A stretch of DNA of 62,118 nt from NCBI GenBank assembly GCA_947505655.1, contig CANNMD010000002.1, forward strand, positions 1 to 62,118, in the 5' to 3' direction. The position numbers and the translations under genes are program-made. The DNA comes from Acidimicrobiaceae bacterium (GTDB lineage Bacteria; Actinomycetota; Acidimicrobiia; Acidimicrobiales; Ilumatobacteraceae). Positions 1 through 8,166 of the stretch are shown piece after piece. The notes under the pieces were generated by a model that saw nothing but the letters and a program-made list of their open reading frames with translations, did not search any database and had not been told where the DNA came from. The stretch's first letter is position 1. Each line of letters opens with the position of its first letter.

Positions 1-1
1 C

Positions 2-976
2 GGATACTCGGTAGTGCGACGTGGCAGTCGATTCAACGTGTTCCCTCGAGCCGTCGCCTCCGAGATCACCCATCGCATGGGCGACTACGACGCGCTCATC
101 GAGATTTGGAATGGCGTGCCATGGCTGTCACCGTTGTGGTGCCGCAAGCCCAGCATTGTGTTCTTGCACCATGTGCACGGCCCGATGTGGGGACAGATCC
201 TTCCGGGTCCGTTCGCCGCAGCCGGACGGTTTATGGAGACACGAATGGCGCCACCCGTGTACAGGCGGTCGCGTGTGCTGACCCCGTCAGAGGCCACTCG
301 CGAAGAACTGCTCGCGTTGGGCTTTCGCAGCGACAAGGTGACCGCAGTGAACAACGGTGTCGATCCGTATTTCTGTCCCGGCGGCGAACCCGACCCTGCG
401 CCAACGGTGGTTGCCGTCGGTCGTCTTGCTCCGGTGAAGCGTTTCGATCGACTGATCGAAGCAGCGGTACAGGCGCACAAAGAAGTGCCCGAGATGAAGC
501 TGATCATCGCCGGCGAAGGCCCAGAGCGGCCGCGACTTGAAGCGTTGATTCGTGAGCACCACGCTCAGTCGTGGATCTCGATGGTCGGACACGTGACACG
601 CGAGGGCCTGCTCGATCTGTATCGACGCGCGTGGCTCGTCAGTAGCGCGTCGCTCGCCGAGGGTTGGGGCCTCACGATGACCGAAGCTGCTTCGTGTGGA
701 ACGCCAGCGGTAGCCACCGACATCAGCGGCCATCGATGCAGCTTGGTCGATGGTGTCACCGGCCAATTGGCCGACCTCGACAACCTCGGACGCGTGATGG
801 CCGAACTGTTGATCAACCACGAACTTCGTGCTCAGATGGGCGAGGCAGCCTTGCGGCGTGCGCACACGCTCACGTGGGATGCATCGGCGCTGGGCATCAT
901 CAAACAGTTGCACGGCGAAGTGCTGCGCAACAAGCAGCGCAAGGCCACCCGATACCAAACGGCGCGCTATGCGTGA
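2..976 (+). CDS. Glycosyltransferase family 4 (GT-B), 5' end cut by window
   Basis: Retaining GT-B glycosyltransferase, presumably transferring a nucleotide-activated sugar in surface glycan synthesis on the cytoplasmic face. The frame is open to the left edge, so the true start lies outside; a GTG at 14 is probably internal because the preceding codons read naturally and the usual N-terminal Rossmann half is short. The C-terminal GT1/GT4 domain is clear: VGRLAPVKRFDRLIEA starts the donor-binding half and EGWGLTMTEAASCGTP is the donor-sugar motif with its paired acidic residues. The stop overlaps the next gene by 8 bp (ATGcgTGA), so the two are probably cotranscribed. Donor and acceptor cannot be assigned. 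Confidence 0.88.
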   Translation, partial: GYSVVRRGSRFNVFPRAVASEITHRMGDYDALIEIWNGVPWLSPLWCRKPSIVFLHHVHGPMWGQILPGPFAAAGRFMETRMAPPVYRRSRVLTPSEATREELLALGFRSDKVTAVNNGVDPYFCPGGEPDPAPTVVAVGRLAPVKRFDRLIEAAVQAHKEVPEMKLIIAGEGPERPRLEALIREHHAQSWISMVGHVTREGLLDLYRRAWLVSSASLAEGWGLTMTEAASCGTPAVATDISGHRCSLVDGVTGQLADLDNLGRVMAELLINHELRAQMGEAALRRAHTLTWDASALGIIKQLHGEVLRNKQRKATRYQTARYA

Positions 977-2840
977 GCCTCGCCCGTTGATCTCTCGGGT
1001 CTCGCCGCGCCAATGGACGCCCGCAACACAGGTCGTGGTGCTGCTTTCGGCGCTCGTGTCGTTGCCGCTCTTGGTCGCCTTGGCGTCGCTCAGCAGACAC
1101 CATTGGAACCCAGTTCTCGACTTAGCGATGACCGAATTTCGAGTACGCGATGTGGGTACGTGGCACACCCCGCTCATTGGGTTGCCCGGTCGCATCGGCG
1201 ATCAACCCAATCAAGGCAGCCACCCCGGACCGCTGAGCTTCTATCTGCTTGCGCCGGTGTACCGGTTGTTCGGCGGCACCTCGTACTCGCTTGAGGTGGG
1301 GTCAGTGCTGATTCATATCAGTGCGGTAGCAGCTTCACTTGCGCTGGCATATCGACGCGGCGGGCGACGTGTGGCCATCGCTGTGGCGGCGATGCTGGCT
1401 GTTGTGTTGCGCGGCTACGGCAGCAACGTGCTCAGCCAGCCGTGGAACCCGTACCTTCCGCTGATGGCGTTTGTGGCAGTGCTGCTTGGCGTGTGGTCGA
1501 TTCTTGAAGGTGACACCGTCGCGTTGATTGTGGTTGTGGTCGCGGGAACGCTGTGCATGCAGACCCACGTGCCATACGTGGGCATGGTGGGTGGCGTCGT
1601 CGCTGCTGCATTGGTTTGGTTGCTCATTCGTCGCCGGGTCTTGCCGGGTGCAGCGCGTATCGACATGCCGCAACTGAAACGTGATGGGCTGATTGCAGCA
1701 GTGGTCGGTGTGGTGCTGTGGTTGCCGCTCGTCGCAGATCAAGTGCGGCACACCCCCGGCAACATCTCGAAATTGGGCACGTACTTTCAGCATCCGCCGG
1801 CGGAGAGCATCGGTCTGCGCCGAAGTGTCCAGTTGCTGTTCGAGCACTTCAACGTATTTCGAGTGGTCGTTGAGGCATTCAACCAAACCGACTATTTCAA
1901 GAGCACGGCGTTCACTATCAACGGTTCGGCAATCCCGGGGGCAGCGGTTGTTCTCGTGTGGGCGCTGTGTGCCGTGCAGGCGTGGCGGCTTCGGCATCGC
2001 CTGTTGATTCATCTCAACGTCGTGATCGCCGTGAGCCTTGCGCTTGCTGTGATCTCGATGAGTCGAATCTTTGGCATCGTCTGGTACTACCTGATGTTCT
2101 GGTTGTGGAGCATCGTGGCGCTCTCGCTGCTGACCATCGTCTGGACGCTGGTCGAGACAATGCGCCGCGCCTGGCCCGCGCGAAGTGTGCAGTTGCGCGC
2201 CTACGCCACCGTCGCTGCGGGTCTGGTGCTCGTGGCGTCTACCGCAACCTTCTCGTATAGCGCTGCGCGCGCCGAGCCACCCGAGTACTACCTGTCGCGT
2301 CCTCTTGATGCACTGGTACGTCCCACGGCGCTTGCGCTAGACGCCGGCACAGGCGCGGCCACCGGGCGCGATGGCCGCTACTCGGTGATCTGGCGCGACG
2401 CTGCGTTTTTCGGCTCGCAGGGATACGGCCTGTTGAACGAACTCGATCGACGGGGCTTCAACGTGGGTGCGGTGCCGTACTTCTATACAACGGCCACTTC
2501 GCAGCGCGTCATCGATCCGGCTACCGCCACTGCCGAAGTCATCTTCGCTACGGGTGGGTATGTCGACATTTTCCGCGCCAAGCCGGGAGCGGTCGAGGTT
2601 GCGTACACCGACCCGAGGTCGCCAGAGCAGAAGCAGCAATACGACTCGCTCAGTGCCGAGGTCGTCAAAGGTCTGCAGGACGAAGGGTTGGGCGAACTGG
2701 TGCCAACGATGAAGCTCAACCTGTTTGGCGTACAACTCGATCAACGCGTCCCACGTCGGATCAATGCACTCATCGATCGCATGCTGCAGCTCGGCCAACC
2801 AACCTCGGTGTTCATCGCCCCACCCGGAACGACCGACTAA
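969..2840 (+). CDS. Multi-pass membrane protein, GT39/ArnT-like (GT-C fold)
   Basis: About 623 residues starting at the ATG inside the end of the upstream glycosyltransferase; an earlier in-frame ATG at 828 would lie deep inside that gene and is rejected. The first hydrophobic segment follows a short basic N-terminus, then a large loop with the sequence GSHPGPLSFYLLAPVYRLFG, typical of the first periplasmic loop of lipid-linked-sugar GT-C transferases. About ten further membrane segments follow, then a soluble C-terminal domain of roughly 180 residues. By analogy it would move a sugar from a polyprenyl phosphate on the outer face of the membrane, but substrate and even enzymatic activity are inferred from fold only. 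Confidence 0.75.
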   Translation: MREPRPLISRVSPRQWTPATQVVVLLSALVSLPLLVALASLSRHHWNPVLDLAMTEFRVRDVGTWHTPLIGLPGRIGDQPNQGSHPGPLSFYLLAPVYRLFGGTSYSLEVGSVLIHISAVAASLALAYRRGGRRVAIAVAAMLAVVLRGYGSNVLSQPWNPYLPLMAFVAVLLGVWSILEGDTVALIVVVVAGTLCMQTHVPYVGMVGGVVAAALVWLLIRRRVLPGAARIDMPQLKRDGLIAAVVGVVLWLPLVADQVRHTPGNISKLGTYFQHPPAESIGLRRSVQLLFEHFNVFRVVVEAFNQTDYFKSTAFTINGSAIPGAAVVLVWALCAVQAWRLRHRLLIHLNVVIAVSLALAVISMSRIFGIVWYYLMFWLWSIVALSLLTIVWTLVETMRRAWPARSVQLRAYATVAAGLVLVASTATFSYSAARAEPPEYYLSRPLDALVRPTALALDAGTGAATGRDGRYSVIWRDAAFFGSQGYGLLNELDRRGFNVGAVPYFYTTATSQRVIDPATATAEVIFATGGYVDIFRAKPGAVEVAYTDPRSPEQKQQYDSLSAEVVKGLQDEGLGELVPTMKLNLFGVQLDQRVPRRINALIDRMLQLGQPTSVFIAPPGTTD

Positions 2841-2843
2841 CTC

Positions 2844-3647
2844 ATGCCTCTGATTGCTCAGCTCCGAAGCTTTCATCGCCGGCGTATCGCCATTCCCGTC
2901 ACGGCGAACTCGCTCGTACTCGATGTCGGCAGCGGCGACAAACCGCACTGGCGCGCCGATGTGTTGGTCGATCGCTTCCCTGGCGCCGAGCACGCCATCC
3001 AACGGTCTGGCTCGCAGGCAGCGCGCACGCCGCGCCCAATGTTCGATGCCGATGTCACCGACATGCCATTCGACGACAAGGTATTCGACTACGTGATCTG
3101 TTCGCACCTCCTTGAGCATGTGCTCGATCCGGCTGCCGCAATTCGCGAGATGGTGCGCGTGTCGAAGGCCGGGTACATCGAGGTGCCGCTGGCGGCAAGC
3201 TCAAAGATCATCGACTTTCCGAGCCATCTGTGGTGGTGTCGGTACGACGGCACCACGCTTGAGTTCGAAGCCAAACAAGGTCACGCATTCGATCCAGAGA
3301 TCGAGAGCTTCGTTCGACGTGGGCCGATCGAGCGCGAACTCAACGCGCTGATTGATCGCTACTTCGACGATTGGGTGATCGCCGTTTCGTGGACAGACGA
3401 CCTTGCGCATCGTGTGATTGGCGCGGTCGATGCTGCGCTCGTCGAGCAAGTGGCCATTGCCGATGTGCATCACAAGAACGTCGAGACGCTCGCCGTGCGG
3501 GTGTTGACGAAGGTGTTCACGTTGCCGCTGCGATCGAAACGTCGCAAGGGTCCAGTGCTGTACGACTCGATCGTGAAGCCCGAGCTTCGCACCGGTGCGC
3601 GGCACGAACTTGAACAGCGCCTTTACAGGTCCGACGCCGCCAACTGA
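2844..3647 (+). CDS. Class I SAM-dependent methyltransferase
   Basis: A 267-residue protein starting 4 bp after the preceding stop. Motif I is LVLDVGSGDKP at about residues 24-34 and the later FDYVICSHLLEHV matches the Methyltransf_11 post-II segment, so SAM binding is well supported. The remaining C-terminal half carries no recognised domain. Its place after two glycan genes suggests it methylates a sugar or a lipid-linked intermediate, but this is context only. Its last 25 bp overlap the 3' end of the convergent membrane-protein gene. Confidence 0.85.
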   Translation: MPLIAQLRSFHRRRIAIPVTANSLVLDVGSGDKPHWRADVLVDRFPGAEHAIQRSGSQAARTPRPMFDADVTDMPFDDKVFDYVICSHLLEHVLDPAAAIREMVRVSKAGYIEVPLAASSKIIDFPSHLWWCRYDGTTLEFEAKQGHAFDPEIESFVRRGPIERELNALIDRYFDDWVIAVSWTDDLAHRVIGAVDAALVEQVAIADVHHKNVETLAVRVLTKVFTLPLRSKRRKGPVLYDSIVKPELRTGARHELEQRLYRSDAAN

Positions 3648-5029
3648 TCTGACAGCACGGCCTGCTCGACGGGGGTCACATTTGTTGCCTGCGGCCAGCG
3701 ACGGTCGAGCATCCACGCAATTGATACAGCGGTGACGATGGCGATGAACGGCAACATGGGCGTATGAAACCTCGGGTTGCCCCACGACGTGAGCGGGATG
3801 ACCTGTAGCCCCAACAGCGTGATTGCGATAATCGCGCGGCGTGGCCCAGCCCGGCGGTTACGGCGCCACCCGGCGAGCAACAGCGCAAGACCGGGCAGCG
3901 CAACAATCCATGTGAAGTGGTAGTAGCCGTCGGTGGCGATGTCTACCGCTCGGCGGAGTCCGGAAGGCAACGTGAGATGCGAGCCGTTGCCGAGTGCCTC
4001 GGCGAGCGTGCCGTGGTCTTGGTGCATCATCAACACGAAACGCTTGGGTATCTGGCGTAGCTCTTCGCGCGGGTGGTCGACGATGAAGTGGAGAGCCGCC
4101 TTGGTGTTTGCCGGATTGCGGATCTCTTCGGGCAGGCCTGGGTCGGCACACCACGCATGGTTGGCCCACGAGAATCCACCGTCGGAGCCAGGGAACCGCG
4201 ACATGCACATGCCGTCGCCGAGGTTGGTGGAGATTGGGATGAACTTGCCAAACACAATGGCGTTGCGAACGGTGAGCGGCGTGAGCACAAGCAGCACGGT
4301 GATCGACGCCCATCCGAGATGACGCAGTGCCGAACGCCATCCGCCGCCAGCGCACAGTGCGGCGATGCCGAGGCCGATGAACACGGGCAGCGAGAAGGGC
4401 CGGATGAGTAATGAGGCGCCCATCGCTACGCCGAACCACAGCAGTCGCTTGCGACTCATTGGCCCAGTGGACCAGTCGTGATCCATCAAGATGGCAACGC
4501 ACAACAACGCGCTGAAGATGAAGGTGGTCTCAACTGAGTAGGTGGCGACGCCGATGACGAGGCTGGGATACAAGGCGACAAGGCCAGCCGCAATGATTGC
4601 GACGCGATGGTTGAACGCTCGACGCGCAATGAAATAGACCAGAACGATGGAAGCGGTTGACAGCAACACGTGAAGCATGGCTGTGAGTTGGGCCTGGCTG
4701 CCGGGCAACGGTGTGTGTAGCCCGAGCCAGTAGACAACCGAGAGCACGAGGGGGTAGCCGATGGGGTAGTACGAGGTGGCCTTGCCGGTGATGTACGACA
4801 CGTAGCCGTGACCGCGGGCGATCTCGTTACCGAAAAACCAATACGAGTATTGGTCGCCGTTGAGCCGCCAATCCTCGGGAGTGTTGCGGGTGGCCCACAG
4901 CCCCCAGGCCAGACGAAGGAGGCACCCGACGACAACGATGACGGCCAACTGCTGGCCGTTGCGTGTGCGCAAAAAGTGTCGAGCCCGATCTACCAAAACC
5001 ACGGCTGTCAGTATGTCACGCAGGCCCAT
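3623..5029 (-). CDS. GT39/PMT-like membrane glycosyltransferase
   Basis: A 468-residue multi-pass membrane protein. The reading frame stays open about 540 bp further upstream, but that part is Arg/His-rich shadow sequence lying under the divergent gene, so the ATG giving MGLRDILTAVV is chosen. After the first membrane segment it has NGDQYSYWFFGNEIARGHG and a YYPIGYPLVLS loop, matching the first extracytoplasmic loop of dolichyl-phosphate-mannose-protein mannosyltransferase-like GT-C enzymes, followed by about ten hydrophobic segments. Divergent from the gene at 5063 with only 33 bp between starts, so the two probably share a promoter region. Confidence 0.78.
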   Translation of the reverse strand: MGLRDILTAVVLVDRARHFLRTRNGQQLAVIVVVGCLLRLAWGLWATRNTPEDWRLNGDQYSYWFFGNEIARGHGYVSYITGKATSYYPIGYPLVLSVVYWLGLHTPLPGSQAQLTAMLHVLLSTASIVLVYFIARRAFNHRVAIIAAGLVALYPSLVIGVATYSVETTFIFSALLCVAILMDHDWSTGPMSRKRLLWFGVAMGASLLIRPFSLPVFIGLGIAALCAGGGWRSALRHLGWASITVLLVLTPLTVRNAIVFGKFIPISTNLGDGMCMSRFPGSDGGFSWANHAWCADPGLPEEIRNPANTKAALHFIVDHPREELRQIPKRFVLMMHQDHGTLAEALGNGSHLTLPSGLRRAVDIATDGYYHFTWIVALPGLALLLAGWRRNRRAGPRRAIIAITLLGLQVIPLTSWGNPRFHTPMLPFIAIVTAVSIAWMLDRRWPQATNVTPVEQAVLSDQLAASDL

Positions 5030-5062
5030 GTGAGACCCGAAGCGTCGGTTAGAGTCTCGCCA

Positions 5063-6835
5063 ATGCGCGATCGCCCGCCGAGTCATAGCGCCACGGGTCG
5101 TCCTCGATCGCTGCGCGACAGATTGGCGGCGCTCCACTCGTTGCATCCAACACTTGCGCTTGCGGCAATTGCAGCGGCGCTCTCGGCGTGGGTCTACTGG
5201 TCGCTGCTGTTCCATCTGCGCAGCGCTACTCCCGCAGATCCCGACAGCGCGCTGTTTGTGTGGTCGATGGCCCATGCTCCACGTCAGTTGTTGCACGGCA
5301 ATAATCCGTTCTTTAGCAACGCGATCTTTGCGGTGAGTGGTGGAGCGAACCTGGCGTACAACGCGACCGCGCCGCTCTTGGGTCTCGCGATGTATCCCTT
5401 GACAGCGTGGATCGGACCCGTCGCCGGGTTCAACCTTCTGGTCGCGCTGACACCAGTGGCGAACACGCTTGCTGCTCGACGCTTGCTTCGAGTGCTCACT
5501 GGGCGTAGCGGGGTTTCTGTTTCGCTCGGAGCACTCGTTATTGGTTTCTCGCCGATGGTGATGATGCATAACGGCGCTCGAATGCAGTTGGTGTTTCAGG
5601 CCGTGTCACTGCTGCTTCTCGCCGAACTGTTTGCGCTTGGGCGCGCAGCGATCGCGGGTGAACCAATGTCTCGCCGCCGATTGGTGGCAGTGGGAACACT
5701 TGCTGGCCTGCAGATGTGGATTGGTTCCGAGCAGTTGGCCATCGTGATGATCGTGGTTGCGGTAACCCTGCTTGTGGTTCTGACTCTTGCTCGAGTCACG
5801 CCGTCGTTGTCAGCGCGCTCAGCGTTGCGTTGGCATCGACGCGACCTTGGTTCGTTGGCACTTGGGTTCGCCGCAATGCTGCTCGTCGCAGCGCCCTTTC
5901 TCGCTGAGTTCTTGTTCGGGTCGCAGCGCTACACCGACGGTTATCACGTGGCGGCGCGTCCGCTGTTCGGCCTGCGAATCGCAAACCTGGTCACTCCTAC
6001 CGAGGCGACGTTGTTTCGCACGCACATTCCGTTGGCAATCGACCGTGTTCAGATGAGTGTGTTCCGCGACGAGGACACGGGCTATCTGGGTTTGCTGGCT
6101 CTGGGGTGCGTGCTCGTAACTCTGGCGACGTGGCGACGACGCAACACACTTCAGCGGGCCGCCGTGCTGGTTGGTCTCGGCTGCTTCGTGCTGGCGCTTG
6201 GTCCGACGATTCGTTGGTCGGGAACCGGAAGTGGTTTGCCCGGGCCATGGCGATTGCTCGAGCAGTTGCCAGTGCTGCGCGAGATTGTCGCGAATCGCAT
6301 GTCGCTCGGCCTGTTCTTGATGCTTGGTGTGCTCGTGGCAACCGTGGGCCAGTCGGCCATGGTGCCTGAGCCAGCCGGGCAGCACGGCACCGAGCGATCG
6401 TTGCGCGCGTTGTGTTGGTGTGCGCCGCTGCTGCTCATCCCGGCACAGTTTCAGCACACCAAGGCCGTGTCAGCCTCAGCTGCCGAGCTACTCAAACAAC
6501 ACTGCAGCAACACGCTGGTTGTGACGACCCCTCAACCGCTCGAGCAAGAAGGCATGGCGTGGCAAGCGCGAACCGATTTCGCCTTCGACCTCTCTCGGGG
6601 CTTCGCCTTTCGTGCATCAACGTTGCCCAAGGGTGATCGCTTGCTGATCGACGACATCGCCGAGCACGGCTCTGGCGACGATGCAGCCATCACCGCAGCG
6701 GCCGCGCAACTCTCGTCGCTCGGTATTGGTTGTGTGCTGGCACCATCGAACGTGCTTGATGTGGCCGACAATCTCGCACCTGTGCTTGGTTCGCCGCTCA
6801 TCGCTGGCGATGTCGCCGTATGGGCCCTGCGCTAG
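5063..6835 (+). CDS. Multi-pass membrane protein, probable GT-C type
   Basis: A 590-residue integral membrane protein starting at the ATG of MRDRPPSHS; the longer in-frame ATG at 4808 lies inside the divergent gene. It has a basic N-terminus, a first membrane helix, then a loop with TPADPDSALFVWSMAHAP and NPFFSNAIFAVSGGANLAYN, resembling the loops of actinobacterial polyprenyl-sugar transferases, then about ten hydrophobic helices and a soluble tail of about 140 residues. No catalytic motif can be proved. It precedes another membrane protein of the same general type and an acyltransferase, so a role in export or decoration of a surface polymer is a reasonable inference. Confidence 0.7.
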   Translation: MRDRPPSHSATGRPRSLRDRLAALHSLHPTLALAAIAAALSAWVYWSLLFHLRSATPADPDSALFVWSMAHAPRQLLHGNNPFFSNAIFAVSGGANLAYNATAPLLGLAMYPLTAWIGPVAGFNLLVALTPVANTLAARRLLRVLTGRSGVSVSLGALVIGFSPMVMMHNGARMQLVFQAVSLLLLAELFALGRAAIAGEPMSRRRLVAVGTLAGLQMWIGSEQLAIVMIVVAVTLLVVLTLARVTPSLSARSALRWHRRDLGSLALGFAAMLLVAAPFLAEFLFGSQRYTDGYHVAARPLFGLRIANLVTPTEATLFRTHIPLAIDRVQMSVFRDEDTGYLGLLALGCVLVTLATWRRRNTLQRAAVLVGLGCFVLALGPTIRWSGTGSGLPGPWRLLEQLPVLREIVANRMSLGLFLMLGVLVATVGQSAMVPEPAGQHGTERSLRALCWCAPLLLIPAQFQHTKAVSASAAELLKQHCSNTLVVTTPQPLEQEGMAWQARTDFAFDLSRGFAFRASTLPKGDRLLIDDIAEHGSGDDAAITAAAAQLSSLGIGCVLAPSNVLDVADNLAPVLGSPLIAGDVAVWALR

Positions 6836-6897
6836 CTCATAGCTGCCAAGCGTTGCCTGCGCAGCTACAGTCAGCGCTCGTGGAATTGGGTGGCGAA

Positions 6898-8166
6898 ATG
6901 GTTGGGGAACCTTCCGACGTGCAGGCAAATGGCGGCGATCGCTTGTATCGCCAGCTGATTGTCGCCGTCACCGCCGTTGCTGCGGCGTGGAGAATTTTTT
7001 ACCTTGTGGTGACCAAGTGGAGTCGTCACCTCATGCTGAATGACTCGTTGTACTACAGCTCGCAGGCATACCAAAACGCCCACGGTCATTGGTTTCGCAA
7101 TGTGCTCGGTGATCACCCCGGAGCCGAGCATGCGCCACTGACGTCGGTGCTACTCACGCCGTCGAGCCTGCTGTCGAACCATGAGTTCTGGCAGCGCGCC
7201 ACGAACACGTTGGTGGGAATAGCTGTTATCCCCTTGATCGCAATGGTCGCCCGACGTGTTGGAGGTCGTCGCGTTGCGGTCATCGCAGCGGCCATCGCGG
7301 CGGCCTATCCAAACCTCTGGATGAATGACTCGCTCATCATGTCGGAGACGTTGTCTACGTTGCTTGCCGTTGCAGCGCTGTGGTTCGCTCTGCGTCATCG
7401 CGATCGATTCGAGGTGCGCAGCGCGCTTGCGCTTGGCGTAGTCGTGGGCCTCGCAGCGTTGGCGCGAAGCGAGCTGTTGTTGCTCGCTCCGCTGTTTGCG
7501 CTCATTGGCCTGCGCAGCAAACCAATTCGGCAGTGGGCTGGCCGCGGTCTTGTGATCATGCTGGCGACGCTCGCAGTGCTGGCGCCGTGGGTGGCCTACA
7601 ACGCAACCCGCTTCGACAGTTTGGTGATCGTCACCACCAACGAGGGCGGTGCGCTGAGAGGCGCAAATTGCGACGAAACCTATAGCGGCCCGGCCATGGG
7701 CGGTTGGTCGGTGTTGTGCGTGCTCGACAACATCGATCGACCCGATGAAGACGCCTCAGAACGTGCGGTGCGTCTGCGTCACGAGGCCGTGACCTACATC
7801 AAGGATCATGCCAGTCGATTGCCCGTAGTTGTGGCAGCGCGGTTGCTGCGCGCTGCCGATCTGTATGGCGTGGGTGACCTGGTTCGTTTCGACGTGGGCG
7901 AAGAGCGTGCCAAGTGGGCGTCGTGGGCTGGAATTGTTTGCTGGTGGTTCTTGGCCCCACTAGCGGTACTGGGATGGTGGCGTCAGCGTCGTTCGAACGG
8001 TTGGATCTTGTTGGCGCCCGCAGTCGGGGTGCTGATCACAACCGTGGTGTTTTACGGGGCGCATCGTTTGCGCTCGCCGATGGAACCCGTCGTGATTATC
8101 TGCGCGGCAGTTGCACTGGCTCATTGGATGCCGACGCCGTCGTTTCTCTCACGTAGGCGAGTCTGA
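6898..8166 (+). CDS. GT39-like membrane glycosyltransferase
   Basis: About 422 residues. The ATG at 6898 (MVGEPSDVQ) is chosen; GTG at 6880 or ATG at 6820 are alternatives, the last overlapping the upstream gene by 16 bp. Helix 1 is followed by the loop LNDSLYYSSQAYQNAHGHWF and GAEHAPLTSVLLTP, typical of PMT/ArnT family proteins in which an acidic residue in this loop is catalytic. About eight to ten more helices follow. The stop overlaps the acyltransferase start by one base (TGATG), indicating cotranscription and translational coupling. Sugar donor and acceptor unknown. Confidence 0.75.
   Translation: MVGEPSDVQANGGDRLYRQLIVAVTAVAAAWRIFYLVVTKWSRHLMLNDSLYYSSQAYQNAHGHWFRNVLGDHPGAEHAPLTSVLLTPSSLLSNHEFWQRATNTLVGIAVIPLIAMVARRVGGRRVAVIAAAIAAAYPNLWMNDSLIMSETLSTLLAVAALWFALRHRDRFEVRSALALGVVVGLAALARSELLLLAPLFALIGLRSKPIRQWAGRGLVIMLATLAVLAPWVAYNATRFDSLVIVTTNEGGALRGANCDETYSGPAMGGWSVLCVLDNIDRPDEDASERAVRLRHEAVTYIKDHASRLPVVVAARLLRAADLYGVGDLVRFDVGEERAKWASWAGIVCWWFLAPLAVLGWWRQRRSNGWILLAPAVGVLITTVVFYGAHRLRSPMEPVVIICAAVALAHWMPTPSFLSRRRV

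Noticed and set aside
287-1195. Long minus-strand ORF over the first two genes
   Set aside because: Antisense to a clear GT4 gene and a membrane protein; composition is Arg/Ser/His-rich shadow with no recognised domain.
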